Shown in pieces: positions 46,178 to 58,246 of a DNA stretch of 64,000 nt (position 1 is its first letter; the number at the start of each line of letters is the position of its first letter). This DNA comes from Plicaturopsis crispa FD-325 SS-3. Lineage: Eukaryota; Basidiomycota; Agaricomycetes; Amylocorticiales; Amylocorticiaceae. The notes under the pieces were generated by a model. It did not search any database and was not told where the DNA came from. It saw only the letters and a list, made by a program, of their open reading frames with translations. The position numbers were made by a program, and so were the translations under genes. The stretch is from positions 1,248,302-1,312,301 of the forward strand of contig KN832557.1 in the NCBI GenBank assembly GCA_000827205.1, read 5' to 3'.

Positions 46178-47554
46178 ATGAGCGTGTCGAATCATGCCGA
46201 GTCCCAGAGCATTATTCAAGAACGTCGACCCAACTCAGGAGCGATGGTTTTCGGATCTGAGCCCCCTATGCATTTCCCCTTTCAAGGAATAGGCAACTTT
46301 CCCACTAGTGTATCGCAGACGTCACCCTCGTATGTGGTCACTTATATCTAATCCGTTGACACTCACTCACGACGCGACTTCGCAAGGTCGACCGCATCGC
46401 AAGTCACGAGTCTCCCACCATTATATTACAGCAACGGCCAGGTCTTTGATCCAACCTTTCGGAATGGTTATGGCGTCTATGGCTCTCAAAACGCGTACTT
46501 CCCATCCACTCTGCCTATGCTGACCGCACCCGTACAATGGACTCCGTTTACATCCGAGGATGAAGCGACTCTCGTGGACGCCTTGAGGAAAAGCACGTCG
46601 AACGCAAGTACGTATAAAGTGGCGATAGAGGCTTTGAGCGGTGTGAGTTTACACGTCTATGATACTGCACCTTCCGTGCTGACTTACTACTCGTCACGAA
46701 AGCACAACAACCATACCCGGCAGGACTGGGTAGACTATTACTTGACGCATACGACACGAATTAATGACATGGTTTCTCGCGCCATGCCAGAAGACTCCGT
46801 AGCTGCTGAGAAGCCGACGCCACCTCGAACCGTCAAAAAGCCTACCTTTTCCAAGTACAATAGCAAATCGCCCTCCCCGCCCTCTCAGAGCGACCGCCAA
46901 CACACCACCGAACATAACTCTTTTACAGAAGCCGATAATAAATACTTTATGAAGGCCATCAAACACGAATACAAGAAGGATCCTATGCCCACACAGAAAT
47001 CAATATGTGCAAAGCTCGCTGATAATGTACGTTATCCATATAACTGTCCGATATTCGGAGTCTAATTGTTGAGCGCCTCACGGTGTCACTGGCGTAGGTT
47101 TCGTGCCACAGTGCCAATGCTTGGAGGTTATATTGGAAGAAGAACAGCTCGACGGTGAAGGCAATACGGACTGGCTCCTTTCATAGTGGCAAACCGCTAC
47201 TGATCAATACCGGCGATTTGGACGATGACGCCGAGTCAAGCTCGAGTGACGACTCAGATACTAGTGTCGAATCCGAGGACGAGCCAGATGTCGAGCCGGA
47301 CCGTCCAGACTATGCAAAAGCACCAGCCGAATCAAATGGTCAGGCATACACTGAAGCAGACATACACATGCTCGCGAGATACATGGCAGGGCTCCCGAAG
47401 AACGTCCCGCGTATACCATGGAAAGAGATAAACCGCTTGGTTAGTCGTTCAATGGTTGGTACGGCTACAAAGAAGCTTCATTGACCTCACACACTGTAGC
47501 ACCCTGCACACACCAGCAGAGCCTGGGGATCGTACTACCGCAGAAATCTGGAAG
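46178..47554 (+). CDS. Protein with three RAP1-Myb-like DNA-binding repeats (3' end unresolved)
   Basis: Probable DNA-binding protein, perhaps telomeric or transcriptional, by resemblance of its repeats to the RAP1/SANT fold. From ATG 46178 (MSVSNHAESQSIIQERRPNS) exons join to a first repeat WTPFTSEDEATLVDALRKS ... HNNHTRQDWVDYYLTH. The second repeat is HNSFTEADNKYFMKAIKHE ... VSCHSANAWRLYWKKN, followed by an acidic Ser/Asp linker. The third repeat is QAYTEADIHMLARYMAGLPK ... HPAHTSRAWGSYYRRN. In each repeat a phase-0 intron lies just before the HxxHT..W helix. Two acceptors are AAG. Downstream of 47554 (donor GTAAGT) several frames are open and I could not choose the last exon; the gene may extend towards 48150. 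The N-terminus may also have an upstream exon. Confidence 0.75.
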
Positions 47555-48618
47555 GTAAGTACATCCACTCTTTTGGATATCGTATAGTTCGCGCCCTTGA
47601 CAGTATCTCCCAGAAATTTCCATGTTAGCGGAATTGTACCGATAGCCCACCCGCTCTTTAGTGGGTAACGTTTCACGCACCACGACTGGAACAGACCAGA
47701 GAAAATTCAGATTCCGGCGCCTCCAGCAAACCAAATGCACCAAAGTTCGATACCTTCGGCCGCTCTATGCAACGACTTCTCCGCTGACCTACGCAATACC
47801 TCCATTCCCAACCCTGCCCTCCCATGTACCCTGCTACGAAAGCACACCCCGGGCGAAATCTGTCGGGCGACTAATATCCGAACCGCCCAATGCTGCTTGC
47901 TATGCCTGGACCTTACCCTTCATTATTCTCTAATATTAGCCCTCGAATCGAGTAATTTACTTACATGCACGCCCCCCAATACCTGCAGCTTACGCATTCA
48001 CCACCATAGATCATCAGCTGCGGCTGCAGGACCACACCGAGAGATACTGAATACTACGATGTATTTCAGGCAAATTCCATGTCTTACCTTACATACATAC
48101 CAACCCAATGATTTCGACGGCGATACTTCAACTCAGTGCTCGTGAACTCTGCCTTGACGTTGAAAAATAATGGCAGGAACGTCATCGGGAAAAATTAAGA
48201 GAGTACAGTCGGTGGCCCCTTCTTGTTGGCTGTCGGCTCCAACGTCCTCGCGTCCTCCCCCAAATCCGGACTAGTCAGAAGGTCCCCGCGATCGTCAGAA
48301 CCTGTCAGGACAGTCGGCGACAGTCGGTGAACGTTTAAACTGTCGTCGCACCAGCAAGCGTCGTTCAGAAATAATATAAGTCGAGAGTAGGTAAGGAACT
48401 GGTCCTCGCGTCGCGGTGGCGGCCGATGAAAGTCCGACAGCCACTGGGTACTTATTGATATTTTATCATGAAATTGTTTTCACCGAGTCCTGCCCGAGTC
48501 AGCAGGTACAGAGCAGGTGCACACAGCGCGGGAATTGAGAAGATCATCTCCGCCAGTCGTCCGCTCTGCTACACTTATAACGAGCTCTATTTTGAGGTTC
48601 GGAGGTCCATCGCCCATC
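47555..48618. other. 3' end of Myb-repeat gene and IDP promoter region
   Basis: The left part probably holds the last exon(s) of the Myb-repeat gene; the right part is the upstream region of isocitrate dehydrogenase. The octamer ACAGTCGG occurs at least three times between 48205 and 48330, in two direct copies nine bases apart near 48310-48325, and could be a regulator site. Confidence 0.35.
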
Positions 48619-50504
48619 ATGTTCACCCGCTCACTGCTTGCGACGCGCGCGCGGCCATGCTGCCTCGCAGCCAGACGGAATGGTTTTGCGAGTAGTGCCA
48701 GCCTATGTACGTGCAATTCCTGGTCGAAACCTCCTGCAGTTGCTTACTTTGTGTTCCCAGACGCGGCGAGCAAGATCGTCGTCAAGAATCCTGTGGTCGA
48801 ACTCGACGGTGACGAGATGACGAGGATCATCTGGAAGAAAATCAGGGAGGAGGTGCGTCCGCTGCTAGACTGCTAGATTGACCCCTGAGAGCTCATATTT
48901 AATGGGCCAATAGCTCATTGTTCCGTACCTCGAACTCGACATCAAATACTACGACCTTGGTCTTGAAGCCCGTGATGCCGTGCGTTCTTCAAGTTTTGCG
49001 TGTCCTTCAAACTACTAACAGAATGCTTAGACATACGATCAAATTACTGTGGATGCGGCCAACGCGATCATTAAACACAGTGTCGGCATCAAGTGCGCGA
49101 CAATTACGCCAGATGAGGCTCGTGTCAAGGAGTTCAAGCTGAAGGAAATGTGGAGGAGTCCGAACGGCACCGTATGTACCCACGTTTACCCACAGGGAGA
49201 TTTCAACTGAGCTATGCGCAGATCCGGAATATCCTGGGCGGAACCGTGTTCCGCGAGCCCATCATCCTGTCGCGCGTACCGAAACCTATTCCTGGATGGG
49301 TCAAGCCCATCGTAATTGGACGGCATGCATTTGGAGACCAGGTAAGTCGAGGTCAACTCGTGTATTTTACTGGGTTCTGACGAGAACCACAGTACCGCTC
49401 AACGGACTTTATTGCCCCGGGTCCAGGAAAACTCCAGCTTGTCTATACGCCTACTGACGGCGGCGTTAAGACGACCCTAGACGTGTACACTTTCAAAGGA
49501 AAGGGTGTCGCGATGAGTATGTACAACACGGACGAGGTAACCATCCTCAACGTGGCATGTCTATATTTCTGCTCAACGTTGTGTAGTCTATAACAGGGTT
49601 CGCGCACTCGTCTTTCAAGATGGCACTAGCCAAGAAGATGCCGCTGGTGAGCATTCTATCTCGAAAGGCTGCTTGCCCTCCATGCTAAAAGACTCGTAGT
49701 TCTTGTCGACGAAGAATACCATCCTCAAAAAATACGACGGCCGATTCAAAGACATCTTCCAAGCCATCTACGAGACGTGCGTCTATCCGGTACATGTCCT
49801 GCACCCACAGCCCCTAACAATTTATGCAGAGATTACAAATCTGCCTTCGAGAGCGCAGGCATCTACTACGAGCACCGGCTGATCGACGACATGGTTGCAC
49901 AAATGATCAAGTCGTCCGGCGGCTTTGTCTGGGCGACCAAAAACTACGATGGCGACGTGCAGTCCGACATCCTCGCACAGGGCTTCGGAAGCTTGGGCAT
50001 GATGACAAGCGAGCTGATCACCCCGGACGGTAACATCATTGAGAGCGAGGCTGCACATGGTCCGTACTATCTCCTCGTTCTCTACATTTTTCACCTCACT
50101 GATACTTGCACTTTGTACAGGCACGGTCACACGGCACTACCGCGAATGGCAGAAGGGCAACGAGACATCTACCAACCCGGTCGCGTCTATCTTCGCCTGG
50201 ACACGCGGACTGCTGCACCGCGCAAAGCTCGACAAGAACGACGCGCTGCGCGACTTCTGTGTTGACCTCGAGGCCGCCTGCTTGGAGGTCATCGACGGTG
50301 ACGGGATCATGACGAAGGACCTTGCGCTCGCTATTCACGGGAAGGACATGAAGCGGGAGCACTGGGTCGTCACTGATGTCTACATGGACGCCGTAAACGT
50401 GAGTCTTCTGATGTTCTGCGATGGATCTACGGCGTTTGCTGACGACGAGGACACAGGCTAAATTACAGCGCAAGATCGCAGCGAGGGCTTCTGCAACGGT
50501 TTGA
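48619..50504 (+). CDS. IDP1: NADP-dependent isocitrate dehydrogenase, mitochondrial
   Basis: Oxidative decarboxylation of isocitrate to 2-oxoglutarate with NADPH formation. ATG 48619 opens an Arg/Ala-rich presequence ([20 protein letters not shown]) typical of mitochondrial import. The mature part starts [20 protein letters not shown]. Blocks in order: [46 protein letters not shown] (isocitrate-binding Ser/Arg region), HAFGDQYRSTDF and [20 protein letters not shown]. After these come [20 protein letters not shown] (metal-binding Asp), [20 protein letters not shown] and a C-terminus [12 protein letters not shown] without a peroxisomal SKL. TGA 50502-50504. Eleven or so short exons join in frame. 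Very secure. Confidence 0.95.
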
Positions 50505-50914
50505 GCGTGCACATACAATGGTGTCCATTGTCGATTCACTTCAACTCCGTACGCTGGTGGCGTAGACTATGTTTCATCGTGTTTCGGTAGGAGGAACGGA
50601 CAACTTGCTGGCTTGATGCAACAGCTACATGTACAAGAGATTTAGCATCTACCTGGAAGAGGTTGTAGCAATTTTATGTCGTATCCTCGGCTTTGATGTG
50701 TGGAAAATCTCGTACTTATGTACGGTGCCAATCGAATGCACTGCATATGAAGTACTACTGTCCATTCGTCTACTTAGTTCGGGGGCGTTCTGGTCATGGA
50801 AAGGAGGGCCCCCAGACCCGGAGGAGATGGACGCGGCGTTCTCTGGACGCGCATGAGGCAAAGCAGCGTTTTTGCGACGGTAAGTAGCACATGATCTAGC
50901 TGCGATCTAAACAT
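50505..50914. other. Tail-to-tail gap IDP / MFS transporter
   Basis: About 410 bp between convergent stop codons. Short frames on both strands around 50640-50860 show no family resemblance. Confidence 0.5.
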
Positions 50915-53599
50915 TCAGTGAGCAAACCTGAAATCTAAACGGCGGTTTCCGAGGTCTTTCGTCGTAGTGAGATAGTGGACTCGTTCCTAAGTATTGCGCA
51001 TAGCAATTAGCACAGTGCTTCACGGGATGAATGAAAGAGTACCCACCGCATCTGTCATATTGTCCCATTTTTTGGCCCGTTGTCGATTACGCCACACATA
51101 ATATGCCTTCGTGCCAGGGTAGAGAACCAGCAGGTTCACGCAGCAGATAGACAGAAGGATGCTATTACCCCGGCGATCTATTTCGTGTTTGAGTAAGAAG
51201 CGTGTACGCGAGGAAGAATTTACTTACACCTGGGGGCATCATCGGCCCTGTATATCTGAGCGCTGATGATCCCGCTCGCTTGGACAAACCTGAAGGAGAG
51301 CATTCAGTCAACGCGCATAATTAGGAGGGGCAAGCCGCAAGACGAACATGTTGTACAACGAGGCATTGACCGTGCGGCTGGCGACTGCTCCAGCGTTTCG
51401 CGAACACCATCCCACCTGAGAATATGTGTCAACAGAGAACCGATGGATAATGAGAATGAGCCCAATACCTGTACAGGATGGGTATATCTAGAGTGACGCA
51501 CTCCGCGGTGAGCCCGTCAATCAGGGGATGTACAAGCAGAATCATCTTACGGGTACGAAAGTAGGCCAGTAGCAACTCCCTACAAAAGAGGCGGTTAACG
51601 AAAACGAATGAAATGCAAATAAAAGGGGACAAGCTTACAAAGTATACCCATTGGTTCGGATTAGCGGGGAGTAGATACAGCGCGATCAAGAAGGGAAGTG
51701 ACCACAAGTCTTCCATGCTGGCTACAAGCGACCGCTCGTTGAACGTCTCGGAAATTAACGTGATGCCGTACATGGTGATGATTCCTGCGGCAGAGTAAGG
51801 GATGCTAAGAAGATTTGTCTGGAACGTCGAGAAGCTACATTCATAGCGAGGTTGTAAGTCACGTCAGAGTCTCAGCAACAGTATCATAAAGCATTACCCG
51901 AGATTGCGCAAGGACAGTGTCATGTAGTTTGTCGGCGTTGACGTTGGTATGCCAAACGTTAGGCCTCTACAATATACAAGGTGTAAGTCATTCGAACACT
52001 GGCCAATTTCGCTTATCTGACGGACTTACAGAATGTAGAGCGGCCAGAGGTCGTAGTCACACATGGCCTGCCAGAGCCTCTTCAGGCTTAAGCCCTCACG
52101 GTTGTGCATATCGCCCTATGGGATGATGGTCGACAAACGGGCCCAGTACGACTGAGAATAAACGTACCTTGGTCGGGTCGTCTCGTAGAATGCGAGACAC
52201 GATGATCGTTTCTTCCCTTTCGGTAAACCAGCCATTAGGTCGATACCATGTACGCGTATTGGTTGGAGAGGGGGGCATTTGAGTGTATGTCAACAGGCCG
52301 ATAACGAAAGTAATCAGTCCCCTGGATGCTATGTTCACTTTTGTGCACCACCGTGGAGTATAGAAAGCTTGCTCACTCAATAAGGAATAGCCAGCGCCAA
52401 CCTGCTTTGTCCAGGACTCCTCGCATGTGTAACACGCCAAAAGCGATGAAACTTGCGACTATAGTGCACGCGTTCAACGACATCCAAAAGATGGAGAGGC
52501 GGTATGGTAGCTCGTACTTCGTATAGAAATCTACACCCGTCGGGCTGTAAGCACACAAGCTCGTAGATAGAGGTGTCGGCTGCACGTACACGATAAGTAC
52601 AAAATGAGATCCGGAATGAATCTAGATTCCAAGAAGATATATCATGGGTGCGGTAAAGAAAGGGAGTTGCCACTCACCCGCCCTGTAAGGCGCTGTGTAT
52701 GGGCGTCAGATGAGCCCAGAAACGATTGCACAAAACACATACCCTAAAAGCGCACGGCATACGAGAAAGCTTGTTCGACCGCTAAGGAAGAATTGGAACA
52801 TTGTCACAATGCTCCAGAGACACCTACACGCATTTCTGTAAGCTGGTTTCGTGCGCAAGGATTAGGATCAGTACATTTGAGTGGGGATCCAACGGTCAGG
52901 GCCGACCTATCGTTCCATAATTAGTCGGTGTCCGATTTTTCCAAAGCTCATCCACGCACTCGCTTCGAGACAAGCTGCGATGGCAGTTCCGCGCAGAGAA
53001 AGGCGAGCTTGAAGACAGTATTGCCAAGGTTGTAATCTACACGATATTTGTCAGGAAAAATGTTTCAAAGTGCAGCGTCACTCGCCGTCAGTCGTGAGCC
53101 CGAGGTCAGGCAAGAAATTATCCGTATTAGCCTGCAAAAGGTTACTTCGGTCGATGTTGAGTGCGGAGAAACTGATGGCAGCCCAAAGCATGACTCTCCA
53201 GTCAATCTTTCGAACAAGGGCCTATATAAAGAATTAGTTGATACAGGGCAGAGTTATAGATATTCTGCCCACCCTCTCCTCGCGGTACGTCCACCGAGCT
53301 GTTGGATCGAACCTATGAAGGTTCTCATATTCTTTCTTCGGCCAGTAGTGAGGTGCCAGCGCAGGATCGTCATAGACAGAACGTTTCGTCGCCGTCGCGT
53401 CGAGGTCAGCCGCCTTTCGCCTCCCGAACAAGACGTCTATCAACTTGTACGGCGTGTCTCCTTCCTCCACCAGATCCCTGCCCGAGTCGGTCGTATCTGC
53501 AGCCACTTTCTTATCAATGGCTACCGACGACGGTGTTGGGCTATGAAGCTCGGGTACATCACTCAGCGGTGCCTTCGTTATGGATGGAGAGTTAGGCAT
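50915..53599 (-). CDS. MFS transporter, allantoate permease (Dal5/anion:cation symporter) type
   Basis: Plasma-membrane proton symporter family for organic anions such as allantoate, ureidosuccinate or vitamins; the actual substrate is unknown. ATG 53599 ([20 protein letters not shown]), stop TGA 50915-50917 after [14 protein letters not shown], an ending typical of this family. Cytosolic N-terminus of about 100 residues with [20 protein letters not shown], then many hydrophobic segments split among about 12 exons. Recognisable parts include [59 protein letters not shown] and [40 protein letters not shown] is another. Exon joins between 51000 and 53200 are read from donors and acceptors; small errors are possible. 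Confidence 0.88.
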
Positions 53600-54727
53600 C
53601 CTGGGGCAGCCGGTTATGAAAGGACGAGGGTAAGTGATGGCCAGTCAAGCTCCTTATACTCATTCGCGATCAACGAGCACATCATCTTTGGGTGCTCCTA
53701 CAGCCACGGAGGCCATTGGCGTCGCTGTGCCTCGATTGTTTTCGGAATGTCGTTCCCTCACGCGCAGCCTGAGCCGTGTGCCGTGATGTATAGTATGCCG
53801 TACTGTGGGCCACTGTGAAAAAGAAGGAGCGCGATTGCGCAATCGAGCACATTGCACATTTCAAAGTGGATTTATGGTGCATTCGCGTTTGGTCTCGCAT
53901 GCAGTGCCAAGCAATGACAATGAGCTCCAATCGACGGCGACACCTAGGTTTAGGTAGTCAACACCACACATTCAATCGAATAACGCTGAAGACGTGGATG
54001 TACCTAGTAGTTGAAGAGGCGCCCGGAGGTGATTGAGCCATCTCGAGAGCAAATGACGAGCTTCAAGAAGCACTATTGCTGCTCCAAGCCAAAATAGGGC
54101 GAAAACCGTTCAACGGGGGCCATACATATAGACCGGGATATTTATCGAGCACTAAGTACGCGATAAAAAGATAAGGAATCGATTGTGCGAGTTGTGGGGG
54201 GACTGGCCTTTGGTTGGAGACCGCAAATAGCGACGAGGCAACGACAATGGTACGCGCCGCAGGGTACGCGACTCGGATTAGTATTAACTTACGCGCCGAC
54301 TGTCTCGTTGGCTTTCAGTCCTGAAATATCCAGAGGACCTCGAATTCACTTCCTTCTGTATCGTCTTGTATAGTGCGCAGATATCGCGAATATATCAAAG
54401 AAAAGGTGTACGCAGTACATTGTGACTTGTCGAAGGAAACCTGGACATCGAAGTCGCTGCCGACGGTTCGGACGACGGAGGGCTTCCGATTACTAATTTA
54501 TAGCAACGTTGTCCCCTGTCTTGGTCTCTGCTTGTATGGCTCTGGCTCTGAGTCTCAGGCTCTCGCAACCGCGGCCGTGAGCGCTTGCCCACGGCGACTT
54601 CTTGGCTTCCAGCACTCGAGTCAGTCTTTGACGCTGCACAGACTCTGCACAGCAAATGCACAGCAGTTATGGACCGACATATAAAGCTCTCTAGGTCTGC
54701 CATATCCTGAACTACACTACATCTACG
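53600..54727. other. 1.1-kb divergent intergenic region
   Basis: This lies between the divergent starts of the MFS transporter and oxygenase copy B. Plus-strand frames at 53048-53818 are shadows of the transporter. A frame at 54373-54684 has no family resemblance. A run GACATATAAAGC (about 54672-54683), 45-55 bp upstream of ATG 54728, is a probable TATA box for copy B. Confidence 0.45.
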
Positions 54728-55700
54728 ATGTTCACGAGCAAGATCGCCAACACCTTCCGTAAACTGGCACCCGACAATCCTGCGCCTCCACGTCGACCGG
54801 AGCCACCTAAAGTTGTCCGCACAAGTTACACTTCGAAAGCTGTCGATATCCCCCAGACGTTTCTCACGGAACTACCTGACGACGCGCAGCCCATTACCGT
54901 CGCGCACATCGACTTCTCCAGGACTCCTCTGCCAGAGTATGCAGGCTCGTATGCCGTCGTGCTCGAGAACGTGCTAAGCGCATCAGAATGTGCCATGTTG
55001 CTCAAATTGGCCGAAGATAGCGTTATTGGAGGTGACGGGAGCAGCGATCGTGCCGCGTTGTGGAAGCCAGCCATGGTGAACGCTGGGCCAGGACGTGAGG
55101 TCTTGATAACCGAATACCGGAATTCAGACCGGATTATATGGGACGATGTAACCCTGACGCAGCGCTTGTGGGCTCGCTGTCTACAAGCTGAGGGGATCGA
55201 AGCCGCACTGGGTACCATCGAAGGAGATTCTGCGGTTCAAGAGAAGTGGGCAGCGCGGTTTGGGCACAAATGGCGATTCACGAAACTGAATGAGCGTATG
55301 CGGTTCTTAAAATATGGCCCCGGCCAATATTTCCGAGGTGAGTACATGTTCTCGTATGTTGAATGAGGCGCCCACTAAGTAGTCACGAACAGAGCATACG
55401 GATGGCGCATATCAGGACCCGGTCACGCACGAGCGCTCGTTCTATACCCTACATCTATACCTGAACGACTCGGCACAAACCTGCGCTACCGACAAATCGC
55501 TGGTAGGAGGTGCAACGACGTTCTATTCCGATGACATGTCGAGGCGCCTGGACGTGGATCCGAAAGCTGGCCGAGTGCTTATCTTCCAGCACAAGGGGCT
55601 ATTGCATTCCGGTGACGAGGTACTATCGGGAATCAAGTATACCATGAGGACGGATCTCATGTATGCAGATGTCTCGAAGTCGGAGGATTGATTTCTTGAA
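54728..55700 (+). CDS. 2OG-Fe(II) oxygenase, prolyl-4-hydroxylase-like, copy B
   Basis: Paralogue of the gene at 37118-38138, on the opposite strand. Two exons, 54728-55337 and 55393-55700, with the intron at the same position as in copy A. MFTSKIANTFRKLAPDNPAP may be a targeting segment. YAGSYAVVLENVLSASECAM and WKPAMVNAGPGREV precede RFLKYGPGQYFREHTDGAY (iron ligands His and Asp). SLVGGATTFYSDD, GRVLIFQHKGLLHSGDEVLS (distal His) and YTMRTDLMYADVS (2OG-binding Arg) complete the site. It has the extra segment SAQTCATDK after LYLND. The protein ends SKFGGLIS. Activity is inferred from the intact ligand set; substrate unknown. Confidence 0.92.
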
Positions 55701-56621
55701 ATAGGTCTTTATGTATGCGCCTTGATGGAATAGGTCGTGTGTAATCTGCTACGCCAATTTATCTCCCTCGAGTCCCATTGGATGCTTATCATGGTCAGTT
55801 ATCAGTGCCCAGGTGTTGCAGTTGGCCAAAGTCACTAGTCACTACGGAACGACCGACGGTGCCTGCCTCGGATGCGGCCACCACTCGAAGGTACGACGTT
55901 CCATTTGCCACCGTGGCGTCGCCACAGGAACCGCAGTTTCTCTGCCCAAAATCAAATTCAAACCTAAGCAGTCCCAGCCTGGCAAGTGCCGGATACTTCT
56001 TGGCGCTGCGTGTATATTTCTGGCTGACAAGGGTCATCGACGACTACCCCAGGCCAAACCGCACCCGGAACCATACGATTCCTGTTACACAAATTCGGAG
56101 AGTTGTGACATCGGTGAGCCTTCTCTTCATCGGCGCCTCGGTCAACTACCACTAATCCCTCACTTTGCCTGTGGCCGCACTCTAATCGCTCATCAGCACA
56201 GTGCCAGACGTGCCTTCACTGGCACGATGAATATTCCAGGTGTCGCGCGTATATGTCCCATAAGCAAAGCAGCTGCATGTAGTGGCACAACCAGACACTG
56301 TCAACATTAGCTGGACAGAGTGTCCAGAAAGGCAATGAGGTGACTGTCAATCTCTTATTGACAGCAGATTGCCCGTATTGACTGGAGCGCGCATCCAGAT
56401 TGAAACATGTACCTTCTGTCAAAGTACGCATACTCCCGATAACTCGATAAGTACGTCGCTTTTGTCCTGTGTAGTTCAACTCTTTTAGATTCAAGTTACA
56501 CAGCTGAATGATCACGCCGGATTGCTTTGTCTGTCCCTCGAGTACAGTGAGGGACATAAAGTGGCGAATACCGACAGCGCACATAGTTCAGTCACCACTT
56601 CGCACCCCAGCCTTTGCTTGA
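55701..56621. other. 0.9-kb intergenic region before the receptor gene
   Basis: Frames on both strands (for example 55778-56155 plus) show neither family resemblance nor consistent splice joins. The region must contain the receptor promoter. Confidence 0.45.
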
Positions 56622-58246
56622 ATGGCACCGGCAAACCTATCCCAGTTCGACGGCTCCGTATGCACCCTCTCCGAATGGCAACGCTCAAATGCCCCGGACG
56701 CATTGATACATTGTTTTACACGAGGGGAGACTGTCGGCTTGACGGTGAGTGCGCTATCTCTTCCGTGCAGTGTAGCAACCATACTCATAACCTTTAACCT
56801 ACGCAGATCAGCGTATTATCTGGCTCAGTGTCACTACTCGCAGTGACAGGAATTCTCCTCAGCATTATGGTGAGTCGGCGCCTACGCCCGTAAAATACAT
56901 CGCCGCCTCTTACTTACAACCTCGTGTCATTAGTGGAACCTTTATACCGCCTCTCCCGGGAAGCGGCGGCTGATACAGGAGCCTATGGACTTGTACATGG
57001 TCAGTCAACAGTCCGCTTTCAGACATGTACAAAATATTAATCATGAAGCCATACTAGCTCTCTCTCTTTGCTGCGAACTTTCTACAAGCCCTCGGTCAAA
57101 TGTTGGGTGCGAAGTGGGTAAACGACGGGAAATCGGAGGTCGGGGCGTTCTGTACCTCACAAGGTTAGAAATCGACTTGCCGACACCGTTGGTTGGGTGG
57201 GTGACATACCAGTGCCCATCTTGATTGGGATAGGTGTCGTACAGCAACTCGGGGAACCAGTCGTGGCATTGGCTACTCTCGTGCGTCGCCTTTTTGCGCT
57301 GACATCTGGAGCGCGATCTTTCTCACACTGGTCGCGCTGTTGAGGTTATCGCAATCCATTCCTTCGTGGCAGTTTGGTGGAGCAAGGGCGTCCACTCCCT
57401 CCGTGTCGCACAGTCTATTGTCGCGATCTACTGGTTGTTCGCTGTCCTTTTTGTCTCCGTCGGTATGGTCGTCCACCGCGGAGAAAACTATGTTTCCCCT
57501 AGTCCGTACGTTCAAAAGCATCACTTCTCCTACATTGAGGCTCTAACTTCGGCCGCGTCAGATACTGGTGCTGGTTGGGTCCTGCCTATCTCAAAGAGAA
57601 AATTCCGGGCGAATATCTTTGGTTCTGGCTTTGTCTCGCTGTTTCCTTTACGGTTTACATTCCTCTTTATTTATGGAGCCGGTGAGCTTGGATTAGAGTT
57701 CACGTCGAATTTTGTGTGCGGTAGCACTCCATCTGACAGTCGCATTTTACAGAGGAAACATCACGATAGTGGATGAAAGCAAGTGGCTCAGCTGCCGCTT
57801 TCATGCTGCCACCAATGCCAGCTACATCGATGACGATGTCCTCCGTCGTAAACGCCGATCATACGCGATGCTTGCGTATGTGCTCGAGGCTCCGACTTAC
57901 TCATAACGCGGCTGATTCCTCTGTTCGTTTCGTTAGGTATCCCTTCGCATATTGTGTGGCGGTGTTGCCGCTCAGCATAGTTCGCTGGATTGACTTTGTG
58001 CAAGAAGCGAAAGGACGACCCAACGGCATCTCGTATCAAGCGACCTTCGGCGCGGCGTCCGTCTACGAGCTTTCCGGACTCTTCGACGTGTTGCTATTTC
58101 TTTACGCGCGGCCGGGGTTGCTGCTTCATAGTGAACGGCACCCTGCAGCCGCGTCGGGGAACCGGGGATACGCGCCCTCGCTCGCGACCGTAGACACGGA
58201 AAAGGATAACGGCGCTGGAGAGGTGTGCATTCACGAAGTAAATTAG
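56622..58246 (+). CDS. Seven-transmembrane receptor (fungal GPCR, Git3/cAMP-receptor-like)
   Basis: Candidate nutrient or stress sensing receptor at the plasma membrane. ATG 56622 (MAPANLSQFDGSVCTLSEWQ), TAG 58244-58246. After the short extracellular N-terminus, exons give helices ISVLSGSVSLLAVTGILLSI, DLYMLSLFAANFLQALGQML, TFVAVWWSKGVHSLRVAQSI with YWLFAVLFVSVGMVVHRGEN, and FWFWLCLAVSFTVYIPLYLW. Then come MLAYPFAYCVAVLPLSIVRW and VYELSGLFDVLLFLYARPGL. CTSQG and the extracellular WCWVG cysteine can form the usual loop disulfide. The third cytosolic loop has RRKRRSYAM. The C-terminal tail is short. Six or more introns. Ligand and G-protein are unknown. Confidence 0.82.

Noticed and set aside
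53048-53818. 256-codon plus-strand frame
   Set aside because: It lies antisense to the N-terminal exons of the MFS transporter, which has clear family motifs and splice sites.
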